From assembly GCA_016869175.1 (NCBI GenBank), contig VGEV01000022.1, forward strand, positions 1 to 34,527: 34,527 nt of DNA, given 5' to 3'. The DNA comes from Alphaproteobacteria bacterium. Lineage in GTDB: Bacteria > Pseudomonadota > Alphaproteobacteria > GCA-2731375. The notes under the pieces were generated by a model, which did no database searches, was not told the DNA's origin, and saw only the letters and a list, made by a program, of their open reading frames with translations. Shown one piece after another: positions 19,488 to 28,809 of this stretch. The position numbers and the translations under genes are program-made. Positions within the stretch are counted from its first letter, which is position 1. Each line of letters opens with the position of its first letter.

Positions 19488-21494
19488 ATGACGGCAAGCG
19501 ACCTTCAAGCCTCATCCGCGACGCCGCATCGCGATCTGGCCAACGCCATCCGGGCGCTGGCCATGGATGCGGTGGAGGCGGCCAAGTCCGGCCATCCCGG
19601 CATGCCGATGGGCATGGCGGACGTGGCGACGGTGTTGTTCGGCGAATACCTGAAATTCGATGCGAGCGCGCCCGACTGGCCCGACCGCGACCGCTTCGTG
19701 CTGTCGGCGGGGCACGGCTCGATGCTGCTCTATGCGTTGCTGTACCTGACCGGGCATCCGCGGATGGAGCTCGCCGAGCTGCGCCGGTTCCGCCAATTGG
19801 GCAGCCGCACCGCCGGGCATCCCGAATACGGCCTTGCCCCCGGCATCGAGACGACGACCGGCCCGCTGGGCCAGGGTCTGGCAAACGCCGTGGGCATGGC
19901 GATCGCCGAGCGCCACTTGAACGCCCGGTTCGGCGACGACCTGGTCGATCACCGCACCTATGTCATTGCCGGCGACGGCTGCCTGATGGAGGGCATTAGC
20001 CACGAAGCGGCGTCGCTGGCCGGCCATCTGGGCCTGGCCCGGCTGGTCGTGCTGTTCGACGACAACCGAATCTCCATCGACGGCCCGACCGACCTGACCG
20101 TGAGCGATGATGTGCCGGCCCGCTTCGCCAGCTATGGCTGGCGCACCGACACCGCGGACGGACACAATCCAGCGGCGATTCGCCGCGCCCTGGCCGCGGC
20201 GCAGGCGGCGGATCGGCCGAGCCTGATCGCCTGCCGCACCAAGATCGGCTATGGCGCACCGAAGAAGGAAGGCAGCGCCGCCACGCATGGCAGCCCGTTG
20301 GGGGCCGAGGAAGTGGCGGGCGCGCGGCAGAAGCTCGGCTGGCCGCATCCACCATTCGTCGTGCCGGAACCGGTGCTGGCCGCCTGGCGCCAGGCGGGTC
20401 GGCGCGGCCACGGCCACCGTCAGGCCTGGCAGGCGCGGCTTGCCGCCGCCGGCGCAACGGGCCGCGAATTCAGCTGGGCCCTGGCCGGTGAACTGCCGAC
20501 CGCGGCGGCAGCCGCGCTGGCCAAGCTGCGGCTGGAGTTCCAGCAGGAAGCAAAGCCGCAGGCCACGCGCATGGCCTCGGGCCGGGTGCTGGCGGCGCTC
20601 AGCCCGGCGGTGCCCGAGCTGCTGGGCGGATCGGCCGACCTGACCGGCTCGAACAACACCTTGGCTCCCGATCAGCAGCCGTTGCGCAAGAGCGCCTATG
20701 GCGGGCGTTACCTCTATTACGGCGTGCGCGAACATGCCATGGCGGCGGCGATGAACGGCTTGGCGCTGCACGGCGGGGTGATCCCCTATGGCGGCACATT
20801 CCTGGTGTTCAGCGATTATTGCCGACCGGCCATCCGGCTGGCCGCGCTGATGCACCAACGGGTGGTGTTCGTGCTGACCCACGATTCGATCGGTCTGGGC
20901 GAGGACGGGCCGACGCACCAGCCGGTGGAGCAGCTGGCGGCCTTGCGCGCCATTCCCAACCTGCTGGTGTTCCGTCCGGCCGATGCGGTGGAGACGGCGG
21001 AATGCTGGCACCTGGCGCTGACGCAGGCGAATCGGCCATCGGTCATCGCGCTGACCCGGCAGGCGGTGCCGCTGTTGCGCCGGCAGCCAGAGAGCGCCAA
21101 CCGCTCGGCCGGGGGCGCCTATGAACTGGTGCCGGCCGACGGCGCGGCCCGTGTGACGCTGTTGGCGAGCGGTTCGGAAGTGGCCCTGGCGCTGGCCGCG
21201 CGAGAGGCGCTGCAGGCCGAGGCAACACCGACCCGCGTGGTCTCGATGCCGTGCTGGGAACTGTTCGAGGCGCGGCCCGAGGCGGAGCGTCGGGCCGTGC
21301 TGGGCCCCGGCACGGCGCGCGTCGCGGTGGAGGCGGCTTGCGCACTAGGCTGGCATCGCTACACCGGCGACACGGGGCGATTCGTCGGCATGTCGGGCTT
21401 CGGCGCTTCGGCGCCTGTCGAGGACCTTTACCGGCATTTTGCCATTACCCCGCAAGCTGTGGTCGAAGCGGCCCGCCTGGCGTTGGCGGGCTGA
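19488..21494 (+). CDS. tkt: Transketolase
   Basis: A 668-residue thiamine-diphosphate enzyme of the pentose phosphate (and, where present, Calvin) pathway that transfers two-carbon units. His36 lies in [10 protein letters not shown], the ThDP motif is GDGCLMEG...DDNRISIDG (162-199), and the pyrimidine domain carries [15 protein letters not shown] and [16 protein letters not shown]. The C-terminal domain is complete. The ATG at 19488 has a GGGAG about seven bases upstream; the open frame to 18927 upstream is non-homologous. It leads a plus-strand sugar-phosphate operon with gap, pgk, fba and thiE. ThiE supplies its cofactor precursor. Confidence 0.97.
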   Translation: MTASDLQASSATPHRDLANAIRALAMDAVEAAKSGHPGMPMGMADVATVLFGEYLKFDASAPDWPDRDRFVLSAGHGSMLLYALLYLTGHPRMELAELRRFRQLGSRTAGHPEYGLAPGIETTTGPLGQGLANAVGMAIAERHLNARFGDDLVDHRTYVIAGDGCLMEGISHEAASLAGHLGLARLVVLFDDNRISIDGPTDLTVSDDVPARFASYGWRTDTADGHNPAAIRRALAAAQAADRPSLIACRTKIGYGAPKKEGSAATHGSPLGAEEVAGARQKLGWPHPPFVVPEPVLAAWRQAGRRGHGHRQAWQARLAAAGATGREFSWALAGELPTAAAAALAKLRLEFQQEAKPQATRMASGRVLAALSPAVPELLGGSADLTGSNNTLAPDQQPLRKSAYGGRYLYYGVREHAMAAAMNGLALHGGVIPYGGTFLVFSDYCRPAIRLAALMHQRVVFVLTHDSIGLGEDGPTHQPVEQLAALRAIPNLLVFRPADAVETAECWHLALTQANRPSVIALTRQAVPLLRRQPESANRSAGGAYELVPADGAARVTLLASGSEVALALAAREALQAEATPTRVVSMPCWELFEARPEAERRAVLGPGTARVAVEAACALGWHRYTGDTGRFVGMSGFGASAPVEDLYRHFAITPQAVVEAARLALAG

Positions 21495-21515
21495 CGGGCA
21501 GGAACGGAGGCGAGC

Positions 21516-22523
21516 ATGGCAGTCAGGGTCGCGATCAACGGCTTCGGCCGCATCGGGCGTCTGGTCCTGCGGGCGATCTACGAGAACGGCCGCAAGGATA
21601 TCGAGGTGGTCGGCATCAACGATCTGGGCCCGGTCAAGGCCAACGCCCACTTGCTGCGCCACGACAGCGTGCATGGCGCCTTCCCGGGCAGCGTCAAGGC
21701 CGCCGAGAACAGCATCGACCTGGGCCGCGGCCCGATCCACGTCACCGCCGAGCGCGATCCGGCCAAGCTGCCCTGGGCGGAATTGCAGGTCGATGTCGCC
21801 CTGGAGTGCACCGGCATCTTCACCAAGCGCGAACAGGCCGAGTTGCATCTCAAGGCCGGCGCCAAACGGGTGTTGATCTCGGCGCCCGCCACCGGCGCCG
21901 ACCTGACCGTGGTCTATGGCGTCAACCACGAGAAACTGGCGGCCAGCCATCGCATCGTCTCCAACGCCTCCTGCACCACCAATTGCCTGGCGCCGGTCGC
22001 CTTCGTGCTGAACCAGGCGGTCGGCATCGAGCATGGCTACATGACGACCATTCACTCCTATACTGCCGACCAGCCCGTGCTGGACACGCTGCACAGCGAC
22101 CTGCGCCGGGCGCGCGCCGCCAACCTGTCGATGGTGCCGACCTCGACCGGCGCGGCCAAGGCGGTCGGCCTGGTGCTGCCGGAGCTTTCGGGCAAGCTGG
22201 ACGGGACCGCCATCCGCGTGCCGACGCCCAACGTCTCGCTGGTCGATTTCAAGTTCCGCGCCAAGCAGGCGACCAGCAAGGAGAACGTCAACCAAGCGAT
22301 CCAGGCGGCGGCGCAGGGTCGGCTCAACGGCGTGCTGGCGGTGAACGAGGAAGAGCTCGTTTCCACCGACTTCAACCACAACCCGGCCAGCTCGGTGTTC
22401 GACCTGACGCAGACGCAGGTGATCGACGGCACTTTCGTGCGCGTGCTGTCCTGGTACGACAACGAATGGGGCTTCTCCAACCGCATGTCGGATACCGCGG
22501 TCGCCATGGGCAAGCTTGGCTGA
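21516..22523 (+). CDS. gap: Type I glyceraldehyde-3-phosphate dehydrogenase
   Basis: A 335-residue enzyme that oxidises glyceraldehyde-3-phosphate to 1,3-bisphosphoglycerate. The Rossmann motif is INGFGRIGR (7-15), the catalytic cysteine is Cys153 in [12 protein letters not shown], and the C-terminal [13 protein letters not shown] is intact. A GGAGG lies seven bases upstream of the ATG, 21 bases after the tkt stop. The [18 protein letters not shown] segment is of the alphaproteobacterial type; coenzyme preference (NAD or NADP) cannot be settled by eye. Confidence 0.97.
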   Translation: MAVRVAINGFGRIGRLVLRAIYENGRKDIEVVGINDLGPVKANAHLLRHDSVHGAFPGSVKAAENSIDLGRGPIHVTAERDPAKLPWAELQVDVALECTGIFTKREQAELHLKAGAKRVLISAPATGADLTVVYGVNHEKLAASHRIVSNASCTTNCLAPVAFVLNQAVGIEHGYMTTIHSYTADQPVLDTLHSDLRRARAANLSMVPTSTGAAKAVGLVLPELSGKLDGTAIRVPTPNVSLVDFKFRAKQATSKENVNQAIQAAAQGRLNGVLAVNEEELVSTDFNHNPASSVFDLTQTQVIDGTFVRVLSWYDNEWGFSNRMSDTAVAMGKLG

Positions 22524-22533
22524 GGCGGCCGCC

Positions 22534-23730
22534 GTGGCGCGCTTCCGCACGCTCGACGAGTTGGCGGTCAAGGGCCGGCGGGTGCTGGTGCGCTCGGACC
22601 TCAACGTGCCCATGCAGGACGGCAAGGTGAGCGACGCCACCCGCATCGCGCACACCGCCGTCACCTTGCGCGAACTGGCCGGCAAGGGCGCGCGCGTCGT
22701 GGTGCTGTCGCATTTCGGCCGCCCGGAAGGCAAGCCGGTCGCCAAGCTGAGCCAAGCGCCGCTGGCGGCGGCATTGGCGGCGGCGCTGGGCGGGCGGACG
22801 GTCGGTTTCGCTGCGGACTGCGTCGGGCCGGCGGCGGCGGCGGCGGTGGCGGGCCTGCCGGAAGGCGGCGTGCTGCTGCTGGAAAACGTGCGGTTCCATG
22901 CCGGCGAGGAAGCGAACGATCCGGTCTTTGCCGGGCGTCTGGCCGAACTGGGCGACATCTACGTCAATGACGCGTTTTCCTGCGCGCATCGCGCGCATGC
23001 CTCGACCGAGGGGTTGGCGCGGCTGCTGCCGGCCGCCGCCGGGCGCGGCATGGAGGCGGAATTGAAGGCGCTGGAAGGCGCACTCGGCTCGCCAGCGCGG
23101 CCGGTCATGGCGGTGGTCGGCGGCGCCAAGGTCTCCACCAAACTGTCGGTGCTGGGCAACCTGCTGGGCCGCGTCGAGCAGTTGGCGATCGGCGGCGGCA
23201 TGGCCAATACCTTCCTCCACGCCCGCGGCCTGGAAGTGGGCAAGAGCCTGTGCGAGCGTGACCTGGCCGACACCGCGCGGGAGATCGAGGCCAAGGCCAG
23301 GGCCGCCGGCACCGAACTGGTGCTGCCGGCCGATGTGGTGCTGGCCAAGGCGCTGAAACCGGGGGTCGATACCGCGACCGTGGTGGTGGAAAAAGTGCCG
23401 GCCGACATGCTGATCCTGGATATCGGCCCGCGCGCGGTGCTGGACCTGCAGGCCCGCCTGGAACGCTGCCGCACGGTGGTGTGGAACGGCCCCTTGGGGG
23501 CGTTCGAAACGCAACCGTTCGACCGGGGCACCAATGCCGTCGCGCGACATGCGGGCCAGCTCAGCCGGGCCGGCAAGCTGCTCTCGGTGGCGGGCGGCGG
23601 GGACACCGTGGCGGCGCTCAATCATGCCGGCGCCGCCCAGGATTTCTCTTATGTCTCGACCGCCGGCGGCGCCTTCCTCGAATGGCTCGAAGGCAAGACG
23701 CTGCCGGGCGTCAAGGTCTTGATGGGTTAG
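22534..23730 (+). CDS. pgk: Phosphoglycerate kinase
   Basis: A 398-residue two-domain kinase. The N-terminal substrate site shows [11 protein letters not shown] and SHFGRPEGK. The hinge and ATP side include [19 protein letters not shown] and [16 protein letters not shown] start at 22534 is chosen because the protein then begins [10 protein letters not shown], as in homologues, with TGAGG upstream. A TTG at 22516 overlapping the gap stop would add six residues. It is cotranscribed with gap. Confidence 0.96.
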   Translation: MARFRTLDELAVKGRRVLVRSDLNVPMQDGKVSDATRIAHTAVTLRELAGKGARVVVLSHFGRPEGKPVAKLSQAPLAAALAAALGGRTVGFAADCVGPAAAAAVAGLPEGGVLLLENVRFHAGEEANDPVFAGRLAELGDIYVNDAFSCAHRAHASTEGLARLLPAAAGRGMEAELKALEGALGSPARPVMAVVGGAKVSTKLSVLGNLLGRVEQLAIGGGMANTFLHARGLEVGKSLCERDLADTAREIEAKARAAGTELVLPADVVLAKALKPGVDTATVVVEKVPADMLILDIGPRAVLDLQARLERCRTVVWNGPLGAFETQPFDRGTNAVARHAGQLSRAGKLLSVAGGGDTVAALNHAGAAQDFSYVSTAGGAFLEWLEGKTLPGVKVLMG

Positions 23731-23755
23731 CCAACGCAAGCAAGGAGACGGCAGC

Positions 23756-24688
23756 ATGCGCGTCAGCCGCAAAGTCCGCGAGATCCTGTCCTGGTACGAG
23801 AGCGACAATCCCGGCACCAAGGCGAACTTGGCGCGCATCCTGATGACCGGCCGGCTGGGCGGCACCGGCCGCATGGTGATCCTGCCCGTCGACCAGGGCT
23901 TCGAGCATGGGCCAGCACGCAGCTTCGCGCCCAACCCTCCCGCCTACGATCCGCGCTACCATTTCCAACTGGCGCTCGACGCCGGCCTCAACGCCTATGC
24001 CAGCGTGCTGGGCATGCTGGAAGCGGGCGCCGACGGTTTCGCCGGCCAGGTGCCGATGATCCTGAAGATCAACAGCGCCAACTCGCTGCTTCCCAAGGCG
24101 GCGCCCAAGGATCAGGCGATCACCGCCTCGGTCAAGGACGCACTCCGGCTCGGCTGCGCCGCCATCGGCTACACCATCTATCCCGGTTCGGAAGCCGCCA
24201 ACGACATGATCGAGGAGATCCGCGAACTGGCCGAGGAGGCCAAGTCGCACGGCCTCGCCGTCGTGGTCTGGTCCTATCCGCGCGGCGGCGATCTGTCCAA
24301 GGACGGCGAGACGGCGATGGATGTCAGCGCCTATGCCGCGCATCTGGCCTGCCTGATCGGCGCGCATATCATCAAGGTCAAGCTGCCGACCACCGCCATG
24401 GAGCAGGCGGAGGCCAAGAAGGCCTATGAGAGCGCCAAGGTCGACATCGGCACGATGGCGGCCAGGGTCAGGCACATCATGCAGGCGGCCTTCAACGGCC
24501 GGCGCCTGGTGGTGTTCTCGGGCGGCACCCTGAAGGGCGAGAACGCGCTGTTCGACGAGGTGAAAGCGATCCACGACGGCGGCGGCAACGGCTCCATCAT
24601 CGGCCGCAACACCTTCCAGCGGCCGCGCGAGGAGGCGCTGAAGCTGCTCGATCGGGTCATCCGCATCTACCAGGGCAAGGATGGCTGA
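23756..24688 (+). CDS. fba: Class I fructose-bisphosphate aldolase (DhnA/FbaB type)
   Basis: A 310-residue Schiff-base aldolase of the archaeal-type DhnA family, not the zinc-dependent class II enzyme. It shows [10 protein letters not shown] (44-53), GYTIYPGS (138-145), VVVWSYPRG (169-177) and IIKVKLP (205-211), which carries the candidate Schiff-base lysine, then VVFSGG. An AAGGAGA lies about nine bases upstream of the ATG. It completes the triose-phosphate part of the operon and overlaps thiE at its 3' end. Confidence 0.94.
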   Translation: MRVSRKVREILSWYESDNPGTKANLARILMTGRLGGTGRMVILPVDQGFEHGPARSFAPNPPAYDPRYHFQLALDAGLNAYASVLGMLEAGADGFAGQVPMILKINSANSLLPKAAPKDQAITASVKDALRLGCAAIGYTIYPGSEAANDMIEEIRELAEEAKSHGLAVVVWSYPRGGDLSKDGETAMDVSAYAAHLACLIGAHIIKVKLPTTAMEQAEAKKAYESAKVDIGTMAARVRHIMQAAFNGRRLVVFSGGTLKGENALFDEVKAIHDGGGNGSIIGRNTFQRPREEALKLLDRVIRIYQGKDG

Positions 24689-25343
24689 CCCGATGGCCGA
24701 CGGTGCCGCCTGCCGGCTTTACCTGATTACCCCGCCCGCCTTCGCGCTCGACGCCTTCGCTGCGGCACTGGAGCAGGCGCTCGAGGCAGGCGATGTGGCC
24801 TGCCTGCAACTGCGTCTGAAGGACGTGCCGGACGACAGCGTCCGGCGCGCGGCCGAGCGCTTGATGCCGATCGCGCAGCGCCGCGATGTCGCCTTTCTGA
24901 TCAACGACCGGCCCGACCAGGCGGCCGAGTTGGGCGCCGACGGCTGTCATGTCGGCCAGCAAGACGCGAGCTATGCCGAGGCCCGACGCCTGCTGGGGCC
25001 GGAGCGGATCGTCGGCGTCACCTGCCATGCCTCGCGCCACCTAGCGATGGCAGCGGGCGAAGCGGGTGCCGACTATGTCGCGTTCGGCGCCTTCTTCCCC
25101 ACCGACAGCAAGGCGGCCAAGAGTCGGGCCGACCCCGACCTCCTGCGCTGGTGGTCGGAATTGTTCGAGATCCCTTGCGTCGCCATCGGCGGCATCACCG
25201 TGGCCAACTGCCCGGCCCTGGTCGCGGCGGGGGCCGACTTCCTGTCGGTGATCGGCGGCGTGTGGAATTACCCGGCCGGACCGGCCGCCGCCGTCAGGGA
25301 CTTCAACCGCGCCATCGCCTTGGCCCTGCGCCAGCGCGCCTGA
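24681..25343 (+). CDS. thiE: Thiamine-phosphate synthase
   Basis: A 220-residue TIM-barrel enzyme that joins HMP-PP and thiazole phosphate. Typical motifs are QLRLKD (43-48), [22 protein letters not shown] (74-95, pyrophosphate site), [10 protein letters not shown] and VAIGGIT. The ATG at 24681 lies inside the fba stop region (8-base overlap); an ATG at 24693 is an alternative. Its presence in a transketolase operon makes sense because transketolase needs thiamine diphosphate. No clear terminator was found in the 36 bases before convergent ridA. Confidence 0.9.
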   Translation: MADPMADGAACRLYLITPPAFALDAFAAALEQALEAGDVACLQLRLKDVPDDSVRRAAERLMPIAQRRDVAFLINDRPDQAAELGADGCHVGQQDASYAEARRLLGPERIVGVTCHASRHLAMAAGEAGADYVAFGAFFPTDSKAAKSRADPDLLRWWSELFEIPCVAIGGITVANCPALVAAGADFLSVIGGVWNYPAGPAAAVRDFNRAIALALRQRA

Positions 25344-25379
25344 CGGCGACAAACGGCCCCCACCGCCCGCGGCGTTCCG

Positions 25380-25727
25380 TCATTTCGCCGCCACGCACAT
25401 GATCTCCACCTTGAAGGCCGGATTGGCCAGCCGGCTCTCGATGCATGCGCGGGCCGGCGGATTGGCCGGGTCGATCCACGGATCCCAGACCGAGTTCATG
25501 TCGGCGTAGTAGCGGATGTCGGCCACCCAGATCTGCGCCGACAGGATCTTCGACTTGTTGCTGCCGGCGGCGGCCAACAGCTTGTCGATCTTGTCGACGA
25601 TCTGCTTGGTCTGGCCCTTGACGTCGAGCGCGCCGTCGTCGGCCACGATGCCGGCGAGAAAAACGAGATTGCCGTACTCGGCCGCCTGGCTGAGGCGCTG
25701 GCCCGGTTGATGGCGCTTGATCGTCAT
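25380..25727 (-). CDS. RidA family protein (YjgF/YER057c/UK114)
   Basis: A 115-residue Rid protein. Family features are NLVFLAGIVADDGALDVKGQ at the N-terminal side and the C-terminal RACIESRLANPAFKVEIMCVA, where the Arg corresponds to the carboxylate-binding residue of imine deaminases. RidA removes reactive 2-aminoacrylate, but this copy is shorter than classical RidA (about 128), so the exact subgroup is not certain. The ATG at 25727 is preceded by AGGGGGTGAG. Confidence 0.9.
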   Translation of the reverse strand: MTIKRHQPGQRLSQAAEYGNLVFLAGIVADDGALDVKGQTKQIVDKIDKLLAAAGSNKSKILSAQIWVADIRYYADMNSVWDPWIDPANPPARACIESRLANPAFKVEIMCVAAK

Positions 25728-25803
25728 GCTCTCACCCCCTGTTGCCGCCGGCCGCGCCGGCGCGGGCGGAACTCTAGGGCAAAACCCGGGCGCGGCGAAC
25801 CCA

Positions 25804-25833
25804 TTGCCAGGAGGCAAGCGACGCTATAGCGTC
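25804..25833 (+). promoter_or_regulatory. Candidate promoter/palindrome upstream of the SuhB-like gene
   Basis: A perfect 14-base palindrome GACGCTATAGCGTC (25820-25833) contains a TATAGC that could be a -10 box 31 bases before the ATG at 25862. A TTGCCA lies 15 bases upstream of it. The symmetry could equally be an operator or chance overlap with an extended -10. Confidence 0.35.
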
Positions 25834-25861
25834 CGCCGCTCGCCACGCTCCAGAACGGACC

Positions 25862-26683
25862 ATGGCACGACAATCGGCCTTGATCAATGTCATGACGGCG
25901 GCGGCGCTGAAGGCGGCGCGCGCGCTGGCGCGCGATTTCGGCGAAGTGGAGAACCTGCAGGTCACGCCGAAGGGTCCGGCGGAGTTCGTGGCGATCGCCC
26001 GCGCCAAGGCGGCCCGCACCCTGCAGGCCGAACTGCTCAAGGCACGGCCCGATTTCGGCCTGCTGCTGGCCGATGGCTCGGCCGCAGCCGGCGGCGACCG
26101 ACGCTGGCTGGTCCAGCCGCTCGACGGCGCCCAGAACTTCCTGCACGGCCTGCCGCATTTCTCGCTCGCCATCGCCGTCGAACGCGCGGGCGAACTGATC
26201 GCGGGCATCGTCTACCAGCCGATCACGCAAGAGCTGTTCTGGGCCGAGAGCGGCATCGGCGCCTTCGTCAACGACCGCCGCTTGCGCGTCTCGGGCCGCG
26301 GCGAGCTGGGCGAAGCGCTGGTGGCGGCGGATGTCGGCCCGCCGCCGGCGGCGGAGCAGCCGCGCGTGCTGGAGCAAACCCGCCGGTTTTGGTCGCACGT
26401 CGCCGGCCTGTGCCGGCTGGGCGCGCCGGCGCTCGATCTTGCCTATCTCGCCGCCGGCCGCCTCGATGGCGTGTGGCAAGAGGCGACCGCGCCGGCCGCG
26501 ACGGCGGCAGGCCGCGTGCTGGTCGCGGAGGCGGGCGGCTTCGTCAGCGACCTGGCCGGCGGCGCAGTGGCGCTCGGGAGCGGCGGCCTGCTGGCGGCGA
26601 ACCCGCGTTTGCACCCGCGCCTGCTCGCCCTGCTGGACCGGGCGGCGGCCGCCGGTCAACAGGCGCCGCTGGACGTGCTATGA
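25862..26683 (+). CDS. Inositol-monophosphatase (SuhB) family protein, metal site degenerate
   Basis: A 273-residue protein that aligns by eye with alphaproteobacterial SuhB along its whole length: SALINVM at the start, GEVENLQVTPKGPAEFV, LDGAQNFLHGLPHFS, the VYQPIT-ELFWAE-GIGAFVN segment, and ALDLAYLAAGRLDG. The metal-binding residues are mostly gone. The GEE loop reads LAD (69-71), DPLDGT reads QPLDGA (85-90; Asp to Gln, Thr to Ala) and the C-terminal PWD reads PAA (211-213). Only Asp88 is kept. Fold-determining parts look intact, so this is probably an expressed pseudoenzyme rather than a broken gene. It lies divergent from ridA and upstream of a polysaccharide locus. Function unknown; SuhB proteins also have RNA-polymerase roles. 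Confidence 0.85.
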   Translation: MARQSALINVMTAAALKAARALARDFGEVENLQVTPKGPAEFVAIARAKAARTLQAELLKARPDFGLLLADGSAAAGGDRRWLVQPLDGAQNFLHGLPHFSLAIAVERAGELIAGIVYQPITQELFWAESGIGAFVNDRRLRVSGRGELGEALVAADVGPPPAAEQPRVLEQTRRFWSHVAGLCRLGAPALDLAYLAAGRLDGVWQEATAPAATAAGRVLVAEAGGFVSDLAGGAVALGSGGLLAANPRLHPRLLALLDRAAAAGQQAPLDVL

Positions 26684-26710
26684 CGGCCGGCAAATGAGCC
26701 CAAGGCCTCC

Positions 26711-27700
26711 ATGACTTCGCCGGCACCGGGCGAACCGCCCGGCGCACCGCATCTGGTGGCGCCCGGGTTCGCCCCGCTTCCCCCGAAACCGAGCGCTTCG
26801 CCCGCGGACGAGTATGTCATCGACCTGCGGTTTCTCGGCCGGACGATCCTTCGGGCACGCTGGTTCGCGCTATTGGCTTTCGTGCTGGGCGCCGGCTACG
26901 GCTATTGGATGCTCGCCAAGTTCGATCCCAGCTATCAGGCCTTCATGGTGGTCTCGCCGTCGCGCAGCAGCGAGACGGCGCCATCGGATGCCTCGCCGGC
27001 GATCGGGGCGGCGGGGGCCCTGGGCCTGGCCTTCGGCGACCGCGGGGCGATCAATTTCGACCGGCTGACGCAGTTGATCGGCAGCTTGCAGCTGGCCGAA
27101 CGGCTGCAGCGCAAATACGGGCTGATGCAGACGATCTTCGCCGATGGCTACGACGGCGAAAGCAAGACCTGGCGTCGGCCGAGCGACGCCGCCTTCGAAC
27201 GCAAGGAGTATTTGCGCGCCCTGCTGCGCCAGACGCTGTGGCGCCCGCCGGATATCGACATGCTGGCCGACTATCTCAAGGCCGCGGTCAACGTGCGCAA
27301 CATGGACCCGCTGCCGTTCATGAAGCTGAGCTATGGCCATGCCGATCCGGTCATGGCGCGCTTCATCCTGGAGATCGTGTATGCCGAGGCGGATGCGCTG
27401 TTGCGCGAGCAGGACCTGCTGGAGAACAGCCGCCGCAAGGCCTACCTGCAGGACCAGCTCAACAAGGTGACGGTGCAAGATATCCGCGCCGTGCTGTTGC
27501 GCCTGCTGACCAGTGCCGAGCAGAGCGCCATGCTGCTGGAAAGCAATCTGCCCTATGCCGCGCGCATCGTCGAGCCGCCGCGCGCGCCGGTGCAGACCGA
27601 GGCGGCCAACCTGTTCCGTATCGTCGGCATTCCCGCGCTGACCGCGCCGGTCTTGGTTATCGTGCTCTTCCTGCTGGTCGCCCTGCTGCGGCGCGAGTAG
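26711..27700 (+). CDS. Wzz/GNVR-like chain-length determinant family protein
   Basis: A 329-residue inner-membrane protein. A proline-rich cytoplasmic N-terminus (1-45) is followed by TM1 (about 51-68), a periplasmic domain with predicted helices and coiled coil (QDQLNKVTVQDIRAVLLRLL), and TM2 at the C-terminus (about 305-326) ending LLRRE. The motif ARIVEPPRAPVQ just before TM2 is the proline-rich signature of polysaccharide co-polymerases. There is no fused kinase domain. Such proteins set polymer length in O-antigen or exopolysaccharide export. It starts the plus-strand polysaccharide series, six bases before the Wzy-like gene. The family call is by topology and motif only. Confidence 0.75.
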   Translation: MTSPAPGEPPGAPHLVAPGFAPLPPKPSASPADEYVIDLRFLGRTILRARWFALLAFVLGAGYGYWMLAKFDPSYQAFMVVSPSRSSETAPSDASPAIGAAGALGLAFGDRGAINFDRLTQLIGSLQLAERLQRKYGLMQTIFADGYDGESKTWRRPSDAAFERKEYLRALLRQTLWRPPDIDMLADYLKAAVNVRNMDPLPFMKLSYGHADPVMARFILEIVYAEADALLREQDLLENSRRKAYLQDQLNKVTVQDIRAVLLRLLTSAEQSAMLLESNLPYAARIVEPPRAPVQTEAANLFRIVGIPALTAPVLVIVLFLLVALLRRE

Positions 27701-27705
27701 CGGCG

Positions 27706-28809
27706 GTGGCCGACCCCACCAGGACCGGACGCGCCGCGCCGCTTACCTGGCCGGCTTTCCTTGCCTTCCTGTTCGCCTACCGGGTCGCGCTCAGCGTCGC
27801 GGCGGAAACCCTGGTGCGACAGTTCACTTCGCTGGGCGACTCGCACAAATACCAGGCCGGCGACCTGATGCAGGGCGCGTTCGCCGGCGGCTCGACCCAT
27901 GTGACCGTCTATCTCGGCTATCTGTTCAATCAGCTCTCCTTCGGCAACACTTACCTCGTCAACATCTGGTTCCAGGCGCTGGCCTTCGTCGGCATCGCCA
28001 GCTTCCTCACCGCGCTCGAAGGGCGCGACCGTCGGGCAGCGGCGCTGCTCTGCCTCATGCCGTCCTTCAACCTGTGGTCGTCGGTCGCTTCGAAGGAAGC
28101 GGTGCTGGTGTTCTGCGTCGGCATCGTCGCCGGCATGATCGCGCGGCTGGCCAGCGGCCGGTTTCGTCTGCGGCTCTGGCACATCCCGGTGATCTTGCTG
28201 ACCGCGCTCTACAAGCCGCATTTCATGCCGGCGATCGTCTTCCTGTTGGGCACCTACATGCTGGCGCCGCATCTGCGGCAGCGCACGGCGATGATCCTGC
28301 TGGCCTCGCTGGTCTCGCTGCTCGGCCTCTATCTGGCGGCCGACGCGGTCGACCAGATGGCGTTCGACATCATCCCGCATTTCCAAGGGGTCGGCTTCAG
28401 CACGCGGCCGGTCTTCTGGGAGCAGGAATACGACGTGTTCTACAAGGCGCCGCTCGGCATGTATCTCGCCTTTGTCGGTCCGACCTTGGAAGAAGCGGTC
28501 TCGGGTCACGCCATGCACACCTTCGCCTTCGCCGAGAGCATGCTGGTCCTGGCGATCGCGCTCTACCTGTTGTCGACGCGCCTCGCCCGGCTGCCGCTTT
28601 TCAACCTCTTCGTTTTTCTGTTCGGGCTGTTCTGGCTGCTGTTTCCGAACTACCCGGTCGGCGTGATGAATCCCGGCTCGGCGGTCCGCTATCGCACGGG
28701 CTACCTGCTGCTGTTCTTCCTGCTGTTCACGGTTATCCTGGCGCGCGAGCCCATCGTGCGCTGGGTGCGGCAGGGCCGGCAGCGGCACGCAGCCGCACAG
28801 CCGGCGTGA
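27706..28809 (+). CDS. Polytopic membrane protein, possible polysaccharide polymerase (Wzy-like)
   Basis: A 367-residue hydrophobic protein with roughly eight or nine predicted TM segments (about 15-33, 83-103, 110-118, 131-147, 157-185, 195-211, 250-262, 277-290, 298-316 and 331-347). I do not recognise a named family. Distinctive soluble motifs are GDSHKYQAGD (44-53), MPSFNLWSSVASKEAV (118-133) and NPGSAVRYRTGY (322-333). An arginine-rich RYR motif before the last helix is seen in some O-antigen and exopolysaccharide polymerases, and the position between a Wzz-like gene and glycosyltransferases supports that role. It starts with GTG at 27706, and the ribosome site is weak. Its stop overlaps the next start (GTGA). 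The function is inference. Confidence 0.7.
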   Translation: MADPTRTGRAAPLTWPAFLAFLFAYRVALSVAAETLVRQFTSLGDSHKYQAGDLMQGAFAGGSTHVTVYLGYLFNQLSFGNTYLVNIWFQALAFVGIASFLTALEGRDRRAAALLCLMPSFNLWSSVASKEAVLVFCVGIVAGMIARLASGRFRLRLWHIPVILLTALYKPHFMPAIVFLLGTYMLAPHLRQRTAMILLASLVSLLGLYLAADAVDQMAFDIIPHFQGVGFSTRPVFWEQEYDVFYKAPLGMYLAFVGPTLEEAVSGHAMHTFAFAESMLVLAIALYLLSTRLARLPLFNLFVFLFGLFWLLFPNYPVGVMNPGSAVRYRTGYLLLFFLLFTVILAREPIVRWVRQGRQRHAAAQPA

